Positions 42,333-51,416 of a stretch of DNA of 64,000 bases are shown piece after piece; the first letter of the stretch is position 1; every line of letters starts with the position of its first letter. Location: NCBI RefSeq assembly GCF_015560805.1, contig NZ_JADMSO010000002.1:248001-312000 (forward strand), given 5' to 3'. Source of the DNA: Mediterraneibacter glycyrrhizinilyticus. GTDB taxonomy: Bacteria; Bacillota; Clostridia; Lachnospirales; Lachnospiraceae. The notes under the pieces are model-generated. The model worked only from the letters and a program-made list of their open reading frames with translations. It made no database searches and was not told the DNA's origin. The position numbers and the translations under genes are program-made.

Positions 42333-43094
42333 ATGGGACGTTTAACAGGAAAAGTCGCAGTCATCACAGGAGGTAACTCCGGAGTAGGAGCCGCAACTGC
42401 GAAATTATTTGCAGCGGAGGGAGCATCTGTAGTGATCACTGCAAGAAGAGCGGCAGCATTAGAAGAGATTGCCGATGAGATCAGACAGGCAGGAGGAGAA
42501 GTGCTCGCATTATCAACGGATATTTCCAAACCGGAAGATCCGGAGAGATTGATGGAAGCAGCGATGGAGAAGTATGGCAAGATCGATATTCTGGTTAACA
42601 ATGCCGGAATCCTGGAAGCAGGATTAAAGCCGATCGATCGTTTCACCGATGAAGATCTGGATCGGATCATCGACACGAACCAGAAAGGTACGATGCGCTG
42701 TATCCGTGCGGCAGCGAAGAGAATGCAGAGTGGCGCTTCTATCGTGAACGTTGCATCCGTGGCAGGAGAGAAAGGATGCGGCGGCGCTGTATATGTATCT
42801 TCCAAAGCGGCAGTGATCGGTGTGACCAAACATACCGCGCTTCGTTTCCAGAATGACAATATCCGCTGCAACGCAGTATGTCCGGGAAATATCCTGACAC
42901 CGATGACAACAGGTTCTGCGGCGACAGCAGAATTAGATCAGGATATGATCGGCGCAATGGCAACACATAGCAATCTGAGAACACAGTCTTGTACAGCGGA
43001 GGATGTGGCAAATATCCTGCTTTTCCTTGCGAGTGACGAGTCTCGTGCAATCACCGGACAGGTTCTTGTATCTGATTTCGGAGCGATGTTATAA
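42333..43094 (+). CDS. Short-chain dehydrogenase/reductase (SDR)
   Basis: 253 residues. TGGNSGVGAATA near residue 12 is the NAD(P)-binding glycine motif, ARR at residues 37-39 favours NADP or is neutral, NNAG stabilises the fold, and the Ser-Tyr-Lys triad is in NVASVAG and YVSSKAA. GGAGGAAC precedes the ATG. The single gene with its own promoter, palindrome and terminator could be an inducible detoxifying or hydroxysteroid-type dehydrogenase, as in gut Lachnospiraceae. The substrate is not shown by sequence. Confidence 0.9.
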   Translation: MGRLTGKVAVITGGNSGVGAATAKLFAAEGASVVITARRAAALEEIADEIRQAGGEVLALSTDISKPEDPERLMEAAMEKYGKIDILVNNAGILEAGLKPIDRFTDEDLDRIIDTNQKGTMRCIRAAAKRMQSGASIVNVASVAGEKGCGGAVYVSSKAAVIGVTKHTALRFQNDNIRCNAVCPGNILTPMTTGSAATAELDQDMIGAMATHSNLRTQSCTAEDVANILLFLASDESRAITGQVLVSDFGAML

Positions 43095-43136
43095 TATAGC
43101 GGCAGTGCCGGTACATAAAATAAGATTTCTATGAAG

Positions 43137-43203
43137 AAAAACGAATCTCCCACAGGATGTAAGGTATGAAAACCTTGATTCCTATGGGAGATTCGTTTTT
43201 TAT
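43137..43203 (+). terminator. SDR terminator
   Basis: ACGAATCTCCCA (43141-43152) pairs with TGGGAGATTCGT, followed by TTTTTTA. An inner hairpin AAGGT/ACCTT sits in the loop. Confidence 0.85.
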
Positions 43204-43237
43204 TTAGAGGTTAAAAATCGGTATTTACCGGAATTGA

Positions 43238-44980
43238 CTATTTCCGCTTCGGCATCTCCCACGCGTTATGGTCGGTATGGAGAAGCATATGTGCTTTATG
43301 AGAAAGCGGAGCCTCCATAAAGTCGTCATATAGTTTTTGTATATCCGGATTTTCATGTGAGAACCGCAGTTCATTGGACGCATCCAGAAAGTAAAGGTTT
43401 TTACTTCGTGTAAGCGCCAGTTCTTCGCTGTCATGGATCGGCTGTCCGCCTCCGCCGACACAGCCGCCCGGACAGGCCATTACTTCGACAAAGTCGAAAT
43501 GAACTTCTTCGCGTTCGATCCGCTCGATCAGACGTCGGGTATTGGCAAGACCGCTGACGACCGCGGTTCGTACCGTAATATCGCCGATCGGGATTTCAGC
43601 AGTCATCGTGAATTCGTCTTCCCGTGTGCGGCGGACGTTTTTGAATGCGTCTGCATCCGGATTTTTTCCGGTTACAAGGAAATAAGCGGAACGAAGAGCC
43701 GCTTCCATAACGCCTCCGGTCGCGCCGAAGATCACACCGGCACCGGAACCATCCTGCATCAGCTCGTCACATACCTCATCTTTCAGTGTAGATGGGGCGA
43801 TGTGGGCGGAACGGATCATGCGGGTCAGTTCCCGGGTAGTCAGCACAAGATCCACATCATGACCGGCATATTCTTCATAGAAGAGTTCCATATTGCACTC
43901 GCCTTTTTTTGCGGTACAAGGCATAACGGAAACGGTACAGATATTTTCCGGATCGACACCGATCGATTTGGCAAAATAGGTTTTCATCGCTGCTCCGAAC
44001 ATCTGCTGCGGCGATTTGGCAGTGGAAAGCTGTTTGACCAGATGCGGATACTGGGATTTGATGAAACGGACCCAGCCCGGACAGCAGGAGGTGAACATCG
44101 GACGGTCTTTTAATTCACCGGATGTAAGGCGCTTTACAAATTCACTGCCCTCCTCCATGATCGTAAGATCCGCGGAAAATGTCGTATCAAATACATAGTC
44201 GAAACCGAGACGTCTCAGGGAATCCGTGATCTTGCCCATTGTCGCTTCCTCACGGGAAAGCCCGAGCGCTTCGCCCCATGCGGTACGCACGGCAGGAGCG
44301 ACCTGAACGACGGTGATCTTGTTCGGATCGTCGATTGCTTTCCATACTTTTGCGGTGTCGTCACGCGCCCGCAGCGCTCCGGTCGGACAGTGGGTGATGC
44401 ACTGACCGCAGAGGGAACAGTCGGCTTCCTCGATCTTCCGGTTTTTCGATACATGAACCGTTGTACGGGAACCGGTGCTTTCCAGATCCCATATATTCAG
44501 ACTTTGTACTTTATCACAGATCTGAATACAGCGCATACACTTGATACATTTTGCGGAATCCCGGATCAGCGGGAAGTTCATATTCCAAGGAATACGGTCC
44601 AGTTCCTGATGGAACGGAGGATCGATGATGTTCAAGTCATTTGCAAGCTGCTGCAGGGAACAATTACCGCTGCGGACACAGACCGCACACTGACAGTCGT
44701 GCTGGGAAAGGAGCAGTTTGACCGTATTTTTCCGGTTCATCCGCACTTTCGGACTGTTTGTGTAGAGAACCATCCCGTCTTCCACGATATTATTACAGGA
44801 TGTGATCAGTTTCTCTTTTCCCTCCATTTCTACAACGCAGACACGGCAGGCGCCAATCTCGTTGATCTCTTTCAGATAACATAATCTTGGGATCCGGATT
44901 CCGTTTGCCTCTGCCGCTTCCATAATGGTGGTTCCGGCGGGAACGGAGATCGCTTTATTGTCAATTGTAAGATTTACCAT
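43238..44980 (-). CDS. [FeFe] hydrogenase catalytic subunit
   Basis: 580 residues. In order: a [2Fe-2S] domain (Cys34, 45, 48, 62), a His-ligated cluster (H94, C98, C101, C107), two [4Fe-4S] clusters (C145-155 and C188-198) and the H-cluster domain with TSCCPGW (297-303), MPCTAKKGE (353-361) and EVMACPGGCVGGGGQP near 490-505. All three H-cluster motifs are intact. It should reduce protons or oxidise H2 in the cytoplasm. Its start overlaps the stop of the NuoF/GltD-like gene, so the two are coupled. Maturases HydEFG are not in the window. Confidence 0.95.
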   Translation of the reverse strand: MVNLTIDNKAISVPAGTTIMEAAEANGIRIPRLCYLKEINEIGACRVCVVEMEGKEKLITSCNNIVEDGMVLYTNSPKVRMNRKNTVKLLLSQHDCQCAVCVRSGNCSLQQLANDLNIIDPPFHQELDRIPWNMNFPLIRDSAKCIKCMRCIQICDKVQSLNIWDLESTGSRTTVHVSKNRKIEEADCSLCGQCITHCPTGALRARDDTAKVWKAIDDPNKITVVQVAPAVRTAWGEALGLSREEATMGKITDSLRRLGFDYVFDTTFSADLTIMEEGSEFVKRLTSGELKDRPMFTSCCPGWVRFIKSQYPHLVKQLSTAKSPQQMFGAAMKTYFAKSIGVDPENICTVSVMPCTAKKGECNMELFYEEYAGHDVDLVLTTRELTRMIRSAHIAPSTLKDEVCDELMQDGSGAGVIFGATGGVMEAALRSAYFLVTGKNPDADAFKNVRRTREDEFTMTAEIPIGDITVRTAVVSGLANTRRLIERIEREEVHFDFVEVMACPGGCVGGGGQPIHDSEELALTRSKNLYFLDASNELRFSHENPDIQKLYDDFMEAPLSHKAHMLLHTDHNAWEMPKRK

Positions 44981-46806
44981 ACTGTTTTCCGCCCTCCTTT
45001 AAAGACTCCGAGACCAAAGTGGTCACAGCGCAGGCAGCGGTTTGCTTCCTGCTTCGCTTCCTGTTCCGTCATGCAGTTTTCGACTCCCTCAAAATCACAG
45101 ACGCGTTCACAGACTTCGCGCTCGGTCATGTTCACTCTTCCGCACGGAGTACGGTCGTCAAGACGCGGTTTCGGAATCTCAACATCTGCGGTGATAATAT
45201 GATGGTATCCGAGATATTCGTCAATATTGGCCGCGATCACTTTTGCAGCGGCGATCGCTTTGATCACGGAAGATGGACCGGTTGCACAGTCCCCGCCGGT
45301 GAAGACGCCCGGAATATTCTCGAAGCCGGCATTTTTTGCTGACATCAGTCGCCCGCGCATGACCGGGAAATCCGCCTGTTCAAAGTGACCGGATTCGATA
45401 TCCTGTCCGATCGCGACGATCAAAGTCGTACAAGGGATGAACAGATCTTCCTCGCCGGTTGGCCGGATGCTGGCACGTCCGTCTTTGATCTTGCTGACCA
45501 TCTGCGGAGTGACAAACAATCCTCTGATATGTCCGCTCTCGTCCAGATCGATCCGGGACGGAGCTTTTAATACCTGGACTTCGACGCCCTCGGCGATCGC
45601 TCCCTCGATCTCGTCCGGAAGTGCGGTCATATCGGCGATCCGGCGGCGGTAGACAATACTGACTTTTTTCGCACCGAGGCGGATCGCAGTGCGGACTGCA
45701 TCCATGGAGACATTTCCGCCGCCGATGATGGCAACTTCCTGACCGCTTAGATCCGGTTTCTTTCCGAGACCGACGTCGCGCAGGAAGTGAACGGCGGAGA
45801 TCACACCCTCTGCAGTTTCACCCTCAATTCCGAGCTTTTTATCCGTGCTTGCGCCGATGGAGATCAGGACGGCATCATATTGCTCGCGGAGCTGCTGGAT
45901 CGTGAGATCGTCTCCGATCCGTTTTCCGTACTGTACTTCGACACCGGTATCCAGGATCGCCTGAATGTCTTCGTCCAGACGTTCTTTCGGAAGCCGGTAA
46001 TTCGGGATTCCGTAACGAAGCATACCGCCGAGCTCCGGAAGCATCTCGTATACGGTCGTCTGGTGTCCCATCAGCTGCAGATAGTAAGCGCTGCTCAAAC
46101 CGCAGGGACCGCCGCCTACGATGGCAATGTGTTTTCCGGTCGGAGCGGCACAAGCCGGAGGAGGAACTTTTCCGGCAAAGTCGGCGGCAACACGTTTGAG
46201 CCCGCGGATATTGATCTTGTCGTCTACCATATTGCGTCGGCAGCGGGCCTCACATGGATGTTCGCAGATAAAACCGCAGGTAGTCGGAAACGGATTGTCT
46301 TTTCGGATCAGGCGGACGGCGTCGGCATAGCGGCCTTCTCCGACCAAAGCGATATAACCCGGAATATCAACTTCCGCAGGACAAAGAGATACACAGGGAA
46401 CCGGCTGATGATATGTACATGTACAGCGTCCCTGCCGGATATGCTCTTCATAGTCTTCACGATAGCCGATCAGTCCTTTGTATACCATGTGCGCGGCTTC
46501 GTATCCGATCGCGCAATCGGCGGAATCCATGATGGAAAGTGCAAGTTCTTCCATCACATCCAGTGTCTCCAGTGTGGCTTTTCCGTCCAACACGTCGGTA
46601 ATAAAATGGCTCAATTGTCCGAGTCCGATCCGGCATGGAGCACATTTGCCGCATGTCTGGGCATGGCACATGTCGAGGAAAGCTCTGGATAAGTCAACCG
46701 GACAAAGTCCCGGAGGACTGGATTCGATCCTGCGTTCCAGATCTTTGTACAAACCTTCCACAACGAGCTGAGCCTGAGTTGGGGTGGATAGTTCTAGTCT
46801 GCTCAT
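44974..46806 (-). CDS. NuoF-type Fe-S domain fused to GltD-like NAD(P)H oxidoreductase
   Basis: 610 residues. The N-terminal ~130 residues carry TCGKCAPCRIGLGQL (Cys52, 55, 58, and one near 98), the [4Fe-4S] part of NuoF/HydB. Then comes a GltD-like half: Cys-rich CPAEVDIPGYI/TTCGFICEHPCEARC, FAD-binding IAIVGGGPCGLSSA, NADPH-binding VAIIGGGNVSMDAVRTA and FTGGDCATGPSSV, with a final CLRCDH. The FMN/NADH domain of NuoF is missing. The gene is translationally coupled to the hydrogenase, which suggests an NAD(P)H-linked, perhaps bifurcating, hydrogenase complex. Confidence 0.88.
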   Translation of the reverse strand: MSRLELSTPTQAQLVVEGLYKDLERRIESSPPGLCPVDLSRAFLDMCHAQTCGKCAPCRIGLGQLSHFITDVLDGKATLETLDVMEELALSIMDSADCAIGYEAAHMVYKGLIGYREDYEEHIRQGRCTCTYHQPVPCVSLCPAEVDIPGYIALVGEGRYADAVRLIRKDNPFPTTCGFICEHPCEARCRRNMVDDKINIRGLKRVAADFAGKVPPPACAAPTGKHIAIVGGGPCGLSSAYYLQLMGHQTTVYEMLPELGGMLRYGIPNYRLPKERLDEDIQAILDTGVEVQYGKRIGDDLTIQQLREQYDAVLISIGASTDKKLGIEGETAEGVISAVHFLRDVGLGKKPDLSGQEVAIIGGGNVSMDAVRTAIRLGAKKVSIVYRRRIADMTALPDEIEGAIAEGVEVQVLKAPSRIDLDESGHIRGLFVTPQMVSKIKDGRASIRPTGEEDLFIPCTTLIVAIGQDIESGHFEQADFPVMRGRLMSAKNAGFENIPGVFTGGDCATGPSSVIKAIAAAKVIAANIDEYLGYHHIITADVEIPKPRLDDRTPCGRVNMTEREVCERVCDFEGVENCMTEQEAKQEANRCLRCDHFGLGVFKGGRKTVW

Positions 46807-46881
46807 ATTTGTTCACCTCTCCTTTGAATTTTGAGGAATACGCTGAAAATAACCCGAAAAAGGAAGCGCACCTATGCAAAA

Positions 46882-46909
46882 ATTGTACCATATGCACAAA
46901 AAAGTGCAA
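46882..46909 (-). promoter_or_regulatory. Promoter of the hydrogenase operon
   Basis: On the minus strand TTGCAC (46904-46909), a 16-base spacer and TACAAT (46882-46887). TGCAC-AAAAAA-GTGCA (+ strand) is an inverted repeat over the -35 and spacer, a possible operator. I do not see a clear Rex box. Confidence 0.6.
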
Positions 46910-47008
46910 GCATTGTTAAGAAAAAGACATATTTTTTCAATTCAGATCAAAGAAAGCATAGAAAAATAAAGAAACGGTGAGATGTGCCGGAAAGATTTGG
47001 AATTTTTA

Positions 47009-47037
47009 TTGCTATTGCGTGTGAATGAACTTATAAT
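47009..47037 (+). promoter_or_regulatory. Promoter of the kinase gene
   Basis: TTGCTA (47009-47014), 17-base spacer and TATAAT (47032-47037), 65 bases before the kinase start. The gap 46807-47102 holds only these two divergent promoters. Confidence 0.7.
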
Positions 47038-47102
47038 ATGGAGGAAAGAGAGAGTTGAGGGAAGAATGAAAAAATAACATAGGGAGATAAAGGAGCGTAC
47101 AT

Positions 47103-49376
47103 ATGAAAAAGTATTGTATGAATTGTATGAGAGAAGTTACAACCGGAACGCTTTGTGCTGACTGTGTAAATTTACAGATTGCCGATATTGCGCCGCACCA
47201 TTTGAAGCCGGGAACCGTGCTTCGGGAAAGATATCTGATCGGAAATGTGATCGGAGAGGGCGGTTTCGGGATCACTTATATAGGTCGTGATCTTGTGCTG
47301 GATACAAAAGTTGCAGTCAAGGAATTTTATCCGGCGGGGCATGTTAATCGTAATCATGCCGTTACAGACGAGCTGACGATCTCAACAGATCAACAGCGTG
47401 AATTTGTGAAAGCGGGCGTGGAACGTTTTCTGGATGAAGCGAGAAAGGCAGCACAGTTTTCGGAAGAATCAGGAATTGTAAACGTGCGGGACTTTTTTGA
47501 AGCGAATGCGACTGCCTATATGGTCATGGAATATCTGGATGGGAGAACATTGGCAGATTATATCCGTGAAAATGGACCGATGGATGCGGGAAAGGTGTTC
47601 CGTTTGATCGATCCGATCGTCACTGTTCTTGGAAAAATGCACAAATTAGGTGTGATCCATCGGGATATCAGTCCGGACAATATCATGTATCTGAACAAAG
47701 GCTGTCTGAAGCTGATGGATTTCGGATCGGCACAGTATTACATGGAACAAGGTCAGGAACAGACCGGGACGATCAAAAAAGGATATGCGCCGGAAGAGCA
47801 GTATATGGGGAATGAAATGCAGGGTCCATGGACAGACGTGTACGGATTATGCGCAACCATGTATAAATGTATCACAGGGATCACTCCGGTCGAGGCACCG
47901 GAACGGAGAGGACAGGATCTGCTGAAGCGTCCGTCCGAAACGGGAGCCAGAATTTCAAAACGGCAGGAGAATATATTACTGTATGGTCTCGCAGTGAATG
48001 CCCAAAGCCGCTGCCAGACTATGGAGGAACTGTTGGGGATGATCCGGGGCTGCGAGATGGATTCTGCCGGTGATTCTGTGACAGAGTTTGCAGATCATAC
48101 AATGTACGGTGGACAGGCGGCATATACACAGCAGCAGTCTTATGGGCAGCAACCGTATAATCAGCAGCCGAATATGCAGCAACCGTATAATCAGCAGCCG
48201 TATGCACAGCAATCATATAACCAGCAGTCTTATGGACAGCAGCCCTACACACAGCAGTCATATCAGCAGCCGCCATATGGTACACAGACGGACATACAGC
48301 GACAGGCTCCCGCGAAGAAGAAACGTTGGGGAATCGTGATCGCAGTCGTAGTGGTGATCTTGGCAGCAGTTGGGGGGATCGGCGTATTTTTATGGAAAGG
48401 GAAAGAAAAAGTCGAGACCACAGGGGATTATTATGTGACAGGCTGCAAAGATGTGATGAAAGTCCGTGAAACAGAAGAAAAAGACGGCAAAGTTGTAGCA
48501 AAACTGGACAATGGAGAAAAGGTTTCTCTGGTGGAAAAAGGAGATGACCGCTATTGGAAAGTATATGTGGAAGCGGAGGATGTGACAGGATATATCGACT
48601 ATCATTACCTGACGAACAAAAGTGACGCAGTGATGGAGCCGGCAACGAAATATGTGAACGTAGGGAAAGATGAAACTTTGACGATATTAAGTACACCGGA
48701 CACAGAGGCAGTGTCGTTAGGAGTGGCGGAAAGCGGCGAAGAAGTGACGGTACTGGCGATGTCGGGGGATCAGTATTCTTATATATACGCTCCGGGAAAA
48801 AGTGCATTTGGATATGTGGAAAGCAGTAAACTCTCAGACGAGAAAACGGAGATAAAAGAAGAGGATGCGGCTGCAACTGCAAATACACAGCAGGCGCCTC
48901 AGAAAACCGGAGATCTGTTAGGACCGGGCAATCCGCCGGCAAATTATCAGGGGGTATATTATATCAATGTATCCAAGGGATATCTGGCACTGCGCAATGC
49001 AAAAGCTTTTGACGCATCAAACGAGATCGGGAAAATGTACAACGGAGATTATGTATATGCGCTCCGGACAAATGAACAGTATTGGTATGTATATTCACCG
49101 AGTCTGGGCAGCTACGGATATACAAACAGTGATTATCTTGTCTCATCTTATGCAAGTGTAAATATTTATAATGACAACGTGTATTATGCAAATGTATCGA
49201 CAGGATATCTGGCACTGCGTAATGCAAAAGCATTTGACTCTGCAAATGAAATCGGCAAGATCGCAAACGGTCAGGAAGTGGATGTGATCGATTTCTCAAC
49301 CGGAACATACTGGTATGTATATGTACCGGATCTGGATGCATATGGCTATGTGAACAGTGAATATCTGAGGAAATAG
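47103..49376 (+). CDS. Membrane Ser/Thr protein kinase with zinc ribbon and SH3-like repeats
   Basis: 757 residues. A zinc ribbon opens the protein (Cys5, 8, 18, 21). The Hanks-type kinase follows: GEGGFGITY (51-59), Lys73 in VAVKEF, HRDISPDN (186-193) and DFG (206-208), with an intact APEEQY loop. Residues 342-400 are a QQPY/QQSY-type Gln/Tyr-rich linker, then a membrane helix (409-431). The outside part holds four SH3-like repeats; the last two share GYLALRNAKAFD. It differs from PrkC, which has PASTA domains. The next gene starts 3 bases after the stop, so they likely function together at the cell wall. Confidence 0.88.
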   Translation: MKKYCMNCMREVTTGTLCADCVNLQIADIAPHHLKPGTVLRERYLIGNVIGEGGFGITYIGRDLVLDTKVAVKEFYPAGHVNRNHAVTDELTISTDQQREFVKAGVERFLDEARKAAQFSEESGIVNVRDFFEANATAYMVMEYLDGRTLADYIRENGPMDAGKVFRLIDPIVTVLGKMHKLGVIHRDISPDNIMYLNKGCLKLMDFGSAQYYMEQGQEQTGTIKKGYAPEEQYMGNEMQGPWTDVYGLCATMYKCITGITPVEAPERRGQDLLKRPSETGARISKRQENILLYGLAVNAQSRCQTMEELLGMIRGCEMDSAGDSVTEFADHTMYGGQAAYTQQQSYGQQPYNQQPNMQQPYNQQPYAQQSYNQQSYGQQPYTQQSYQQPPYGTQTDIQRQAPAKKKRWGIVIAVVVVILAAVGGIGVFLWKGKEKVETTGDYYVTGCKDVMKVRETEEKDGKVVAKLDNGEKVSLVEKGDDRYWKVYVEAEDVTGYIDYHYLTNKSDAVMEPATKYVNVGKDETLTILSTPDTEAVSLGVAESGEEVTVLAMSGDQYSYIYAPGKSAFGYVESSKLSDEKTEIKEEDAAATANTQQAPQKTGDLLGPGNPPANYQGVYYINVSKGYLALRNAKAFDASNEIGKMYNGDYVYALRTNEQYWYVYSPSLGSYGYTNSDYLVSSYASVNIYNDNVYYANVSTGYLALRNAKAFDSANEIGKIANGQEVDVIDFSTGTYWYVYVPDLDAYGYVNSEYLRK

Positions 49377-49379
49377 CAT

Positions 49380-50426
49380 ATGAAGAAAAGAAGCAAAGTC
49401 AAAGGATTGCTCCGGGTTCTGGTGATCTTGGAAACGATTCTGCTGATCTTTCTGCTGATCCTGATCGGGAAAGTTCTGACAGAGTCTCACGCCGAGAAGC
49501 AGGCGGCGAAAAAAGAGGAATCTGTGATCAAAGGAGAAGTCGTTGCAGAGACAGAAGAAAAGCAAAAAGCAGCAGAAGAAAAAGCGATGAGAGAAAAGGA
49601 AGAACAGGAGAAAAAGGCATTGGAAGCGCAGACAGCAAATGAGCAGACAGACGGAGCGGTGAATGAAACCGCGGAAAATACAGCTCCGTCCAATGCGGGA
49701 AGTGCCGATCCTGCAGAGATGCAGACACAGTTGGAAAATCTGGTCAATACGGAATACGGGGCAGGAGGAACGGTGGCAATCTGTGCAGGTTCAGTCGATG
49801 CGAATGACCTTGCTCTTGTCGGAGGCGGACCGATGCAGGCGGCGAGTTTGATCAAACTGTATGTGGCAGGCTGTGTATATGAGAATTACGGGAACGTCAG
49901 CGTGTATGAGTCTTATGCCGGGGAGACAGAGGCTTTGATCGGGAGTATGATCCGGGTAAGTGACAACGATTCCTGTAATCAGCTTGTGACAAGGCTTGGA
50001 GGCGGAAGTGCGGAAAACGGAATGGCGCTGGTGAATCAGTACGCTGCCAATCATGGATTTTCGGACACTCATATGGGAAGACTGATGCTGCAGCCAAATG
50101 ATGTCGACGATAATTACACATCTGTCCGTGACTGCTGTAATTTTCTCAAGATGGCAAATGCCGGACAGCTGGAAGGAAGCGCAAGTATTTTGGAATATAT
50201 GAAACAGCAGGAGCGCAGAAGTAAGATCCCATCCGGTATTCCGGGCGGGGTGATCGTCGGAAATAAGACAGGAGAACTTTCCGATGTGGAAAATGATGCA
50301 GCCATCGTATATGGGAACAGCGGTACCTATGTGCTGTGTGTGATGTCTGAAAATCTTATAGATCCTTATCAGGCACGTCAGTTCATAGCGAGAACTTCCG
50401 GTGTTGTATATGAAATGATGCAGTGA
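49380..50426 (+). CDS. Membrane-anchored class-A beta-lactamase-like serine hydrolase
   Basis: 348 residues. A membrane helix (10-32) is followed by a Lys/Glu/Ala-rich stalk (40-90) and a penicillin-binding fold with Ser156-x-x-Lys159 (ASLIK), Ser194-Asp-Asn (SDN) and Lys296-Thr-Gly (KTG). The omega-loop Glu166 of true class A beta-lactamases is not seen: the matching region reads RLMLQPNDVDDNYTSVRD. Fast beta-lactam hydrolysis is therefore unlikely; a peptidoglycan-related or sensory role is more plausible. It is encoded 3 bases after the kinase, an arrangement that suggests a joint role. Confidence 0.84.
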   Translation: MKKRSKVKGLLRVLVILETILLIFLLILIGKVLTESHAEKQAAKKEESVIKGEVVAETEEKQKAAEEKAMREKEEQEKKALEAQTANEQTDGAVNETAENTAPSNAGSADPAEMQTQLENLVNTEYGAGGTVAICAGSVDANDLALVGGGPMQAASLIKLYVAGCVYENYGNVSVYESYAGETEALIGSMIRVSDNDSCNQLVTRLGGGSAENGMALVNQYAANHGFSDTHMGRLMLQPNDVDDNYTSVRDCCNFLKMANAGQLEGSASILEYMKQQERRSKIPSGIPGGVIVGNKTGELSDVENDAAIVYGNSGTYVLCVMSENLIDPYQARQFIARTSGVVYEMMQ

Positions 50427-50438
50427 GAAACAAAAGGC

Positions 50439-50481
50439 AGCGTCAGTGTACAAGGTGTATTTCTCTTTGTACACTGACGCT
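50439..50481. repeat. AGCGTC-type inverted repeat, minimal copy
   Basis: 43 bases: AGCGTCAGTGTACAA, a 12-base centre, and TTTGTACACTGACGCT. The arms pair for 15 bases without mismatch. It starts 12 bases after the stop of the serine hydrolase gene. Confidence 0.85.
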
Positions 50482-50500
50482 ATTTTCAATAGGTATACAA

Positions 50501-50545
50501 AATCCAGACGGAGTCCGAAACAAAGGGATTCCATCTGGATTTTTC
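50501..50545. terminator. Bidirectional terminator
   Basis: AATCCAGACGGA (50501-50512) pairs with TCCATCTGGATT (50530-50541) with one G-T, followed by TTTCTTT. It separates the serine hydrolase (+) from the ABC permease (-). Confidence 0.8.
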
Positions 50546-50603
50546 TTTGACAGGAAATTGCATCGTCTCGCATAAATCGTTCCGCGAAGACCGCGTCGCT
50601 GCG

Positions 50604-51416
50604 TTATCTGATCCCACTGTTGTTTCGTTTCAGATACCATTTTTCAGCCAGACTGATCAGCGCATAGAGTCCCATCGCCATGATACAGAGTAGAAGGATC
50701 GACATCAGCAGCCAATCCATTTTGAAGACCTGACTGGAGTAGATGATCAGGTAGCCGAGTCCGTTTCTGGCGGCGAGAAATTCTCCGATGATGACACCGA
50801 CCAGACACAGACCGATGTTGACTTTCATGTTGCTGATGATCGCCGGAACGGAACCCGGCAGTATGACTTTTGTCAGCGCATGGCGTTTGGTGCCGTGGAG
50901 CGTGTAGATCAATTTGATCTTTTCCGGGTCGACAGTCTTGAATTCCGTATACAGGTTCAATATGCTTCCGAAAATCGCAACGGACATTCCGGCAACGATG
51001 ATCGTTTTGGAGTTGGCTCCGAGCCAGACGATCAGAAGCGGGGCGAGTGCAGATTTCGGGAGACTGTTTAAGACGACAAGATAAGGATCGAGGATCTCGG
51101 AAAGCTTGACACTGCTCCATAAAAGAACTGCCGCGAGGATGCTGAAAGCTGTGACGAGGAGAAAGCTGATGATCGTTTCATACAGCGTTGTCCAGATATG
51201 GAAAAAGATCGTGTGATCCGAGACCATTTCCCGGAAGCACCGGACGATCTTGGAGGGGCTGCTGAAAATAAAAGAATCGATGATCCCGGTATCGGCTGCC
51301 AATTCCCAGAGGATAAGAAAGCCGAAAAGGATGAAGATCCTCGCAGTACGGACGATGTAGACATGTCGTTTTATTTGATTGAGATACCGGATCTGTTCCG
51401 GGGAAATGTCAGTCAT
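50604..51416 (-). CDS. ABC transporter permease (SsuC/TauC/ThiX-like)
   Basis: 270 residues with about six helices and the permease signature GVIIGEFLAARNGLGYLIIYSS near residue 205. SLPKSALAPLLIVWLGANSK is the coupling segment for the ATPase. The family imports sulfonates, nitrate, cyanate or thiamine precursors. The start lies inside the end of the ATPase gene. No substrate-binding protein is found on either side, so the substrate remains open. Confidence 0.87.
   Translation of the reverse strand: MTDISPEQIRYLNQIKRHVYIVRTARIFILFGFLILWELAADTGIIDSFIFSSPSKIVRCFREMVSDHTIFFHIWTTLYETIISFLLVTAFSILAAVLLWSSVKLSEILDPYLVVLNSLPKSALAPLLIVWLGANSKTIIVAGMSVAIFGSILNLYTEFKTVDPEKIKLIYTLHGTKRHALTKVILPGSVPAIISNMKVNIGLCLVGVIIGEFLAARNGLGYLIIYSSQVFKMDWLLMSILLLCIMAMGLYALISLAEKWYLKRNNSGIR

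Noticed and set aside
46807-47102. A Rex-type operator upstream of the hydrogenase
   Set aside because: TTGTTAAG-like text is present but no TTGTGA-N8-TCACAA-type palindrome is seen. Only the TGCAC/GTGCA repeat is supported.
48120-48300. Short tandem DNA repeats resembling a CRISPR or satellite array
   Set aside because: They are in frame and encode the QQPY/QQSY linker of the kinase. Units are irregular, with no spacers.
49380-50426. Calling the serine hydrolase an antibiotic-resistance beta-lactamase
   Set aside because: SxxK, SDN and KTG are present but the deacylating Glu of class A enzymes is not seen, and it is membrane-anchored next to a kinase.
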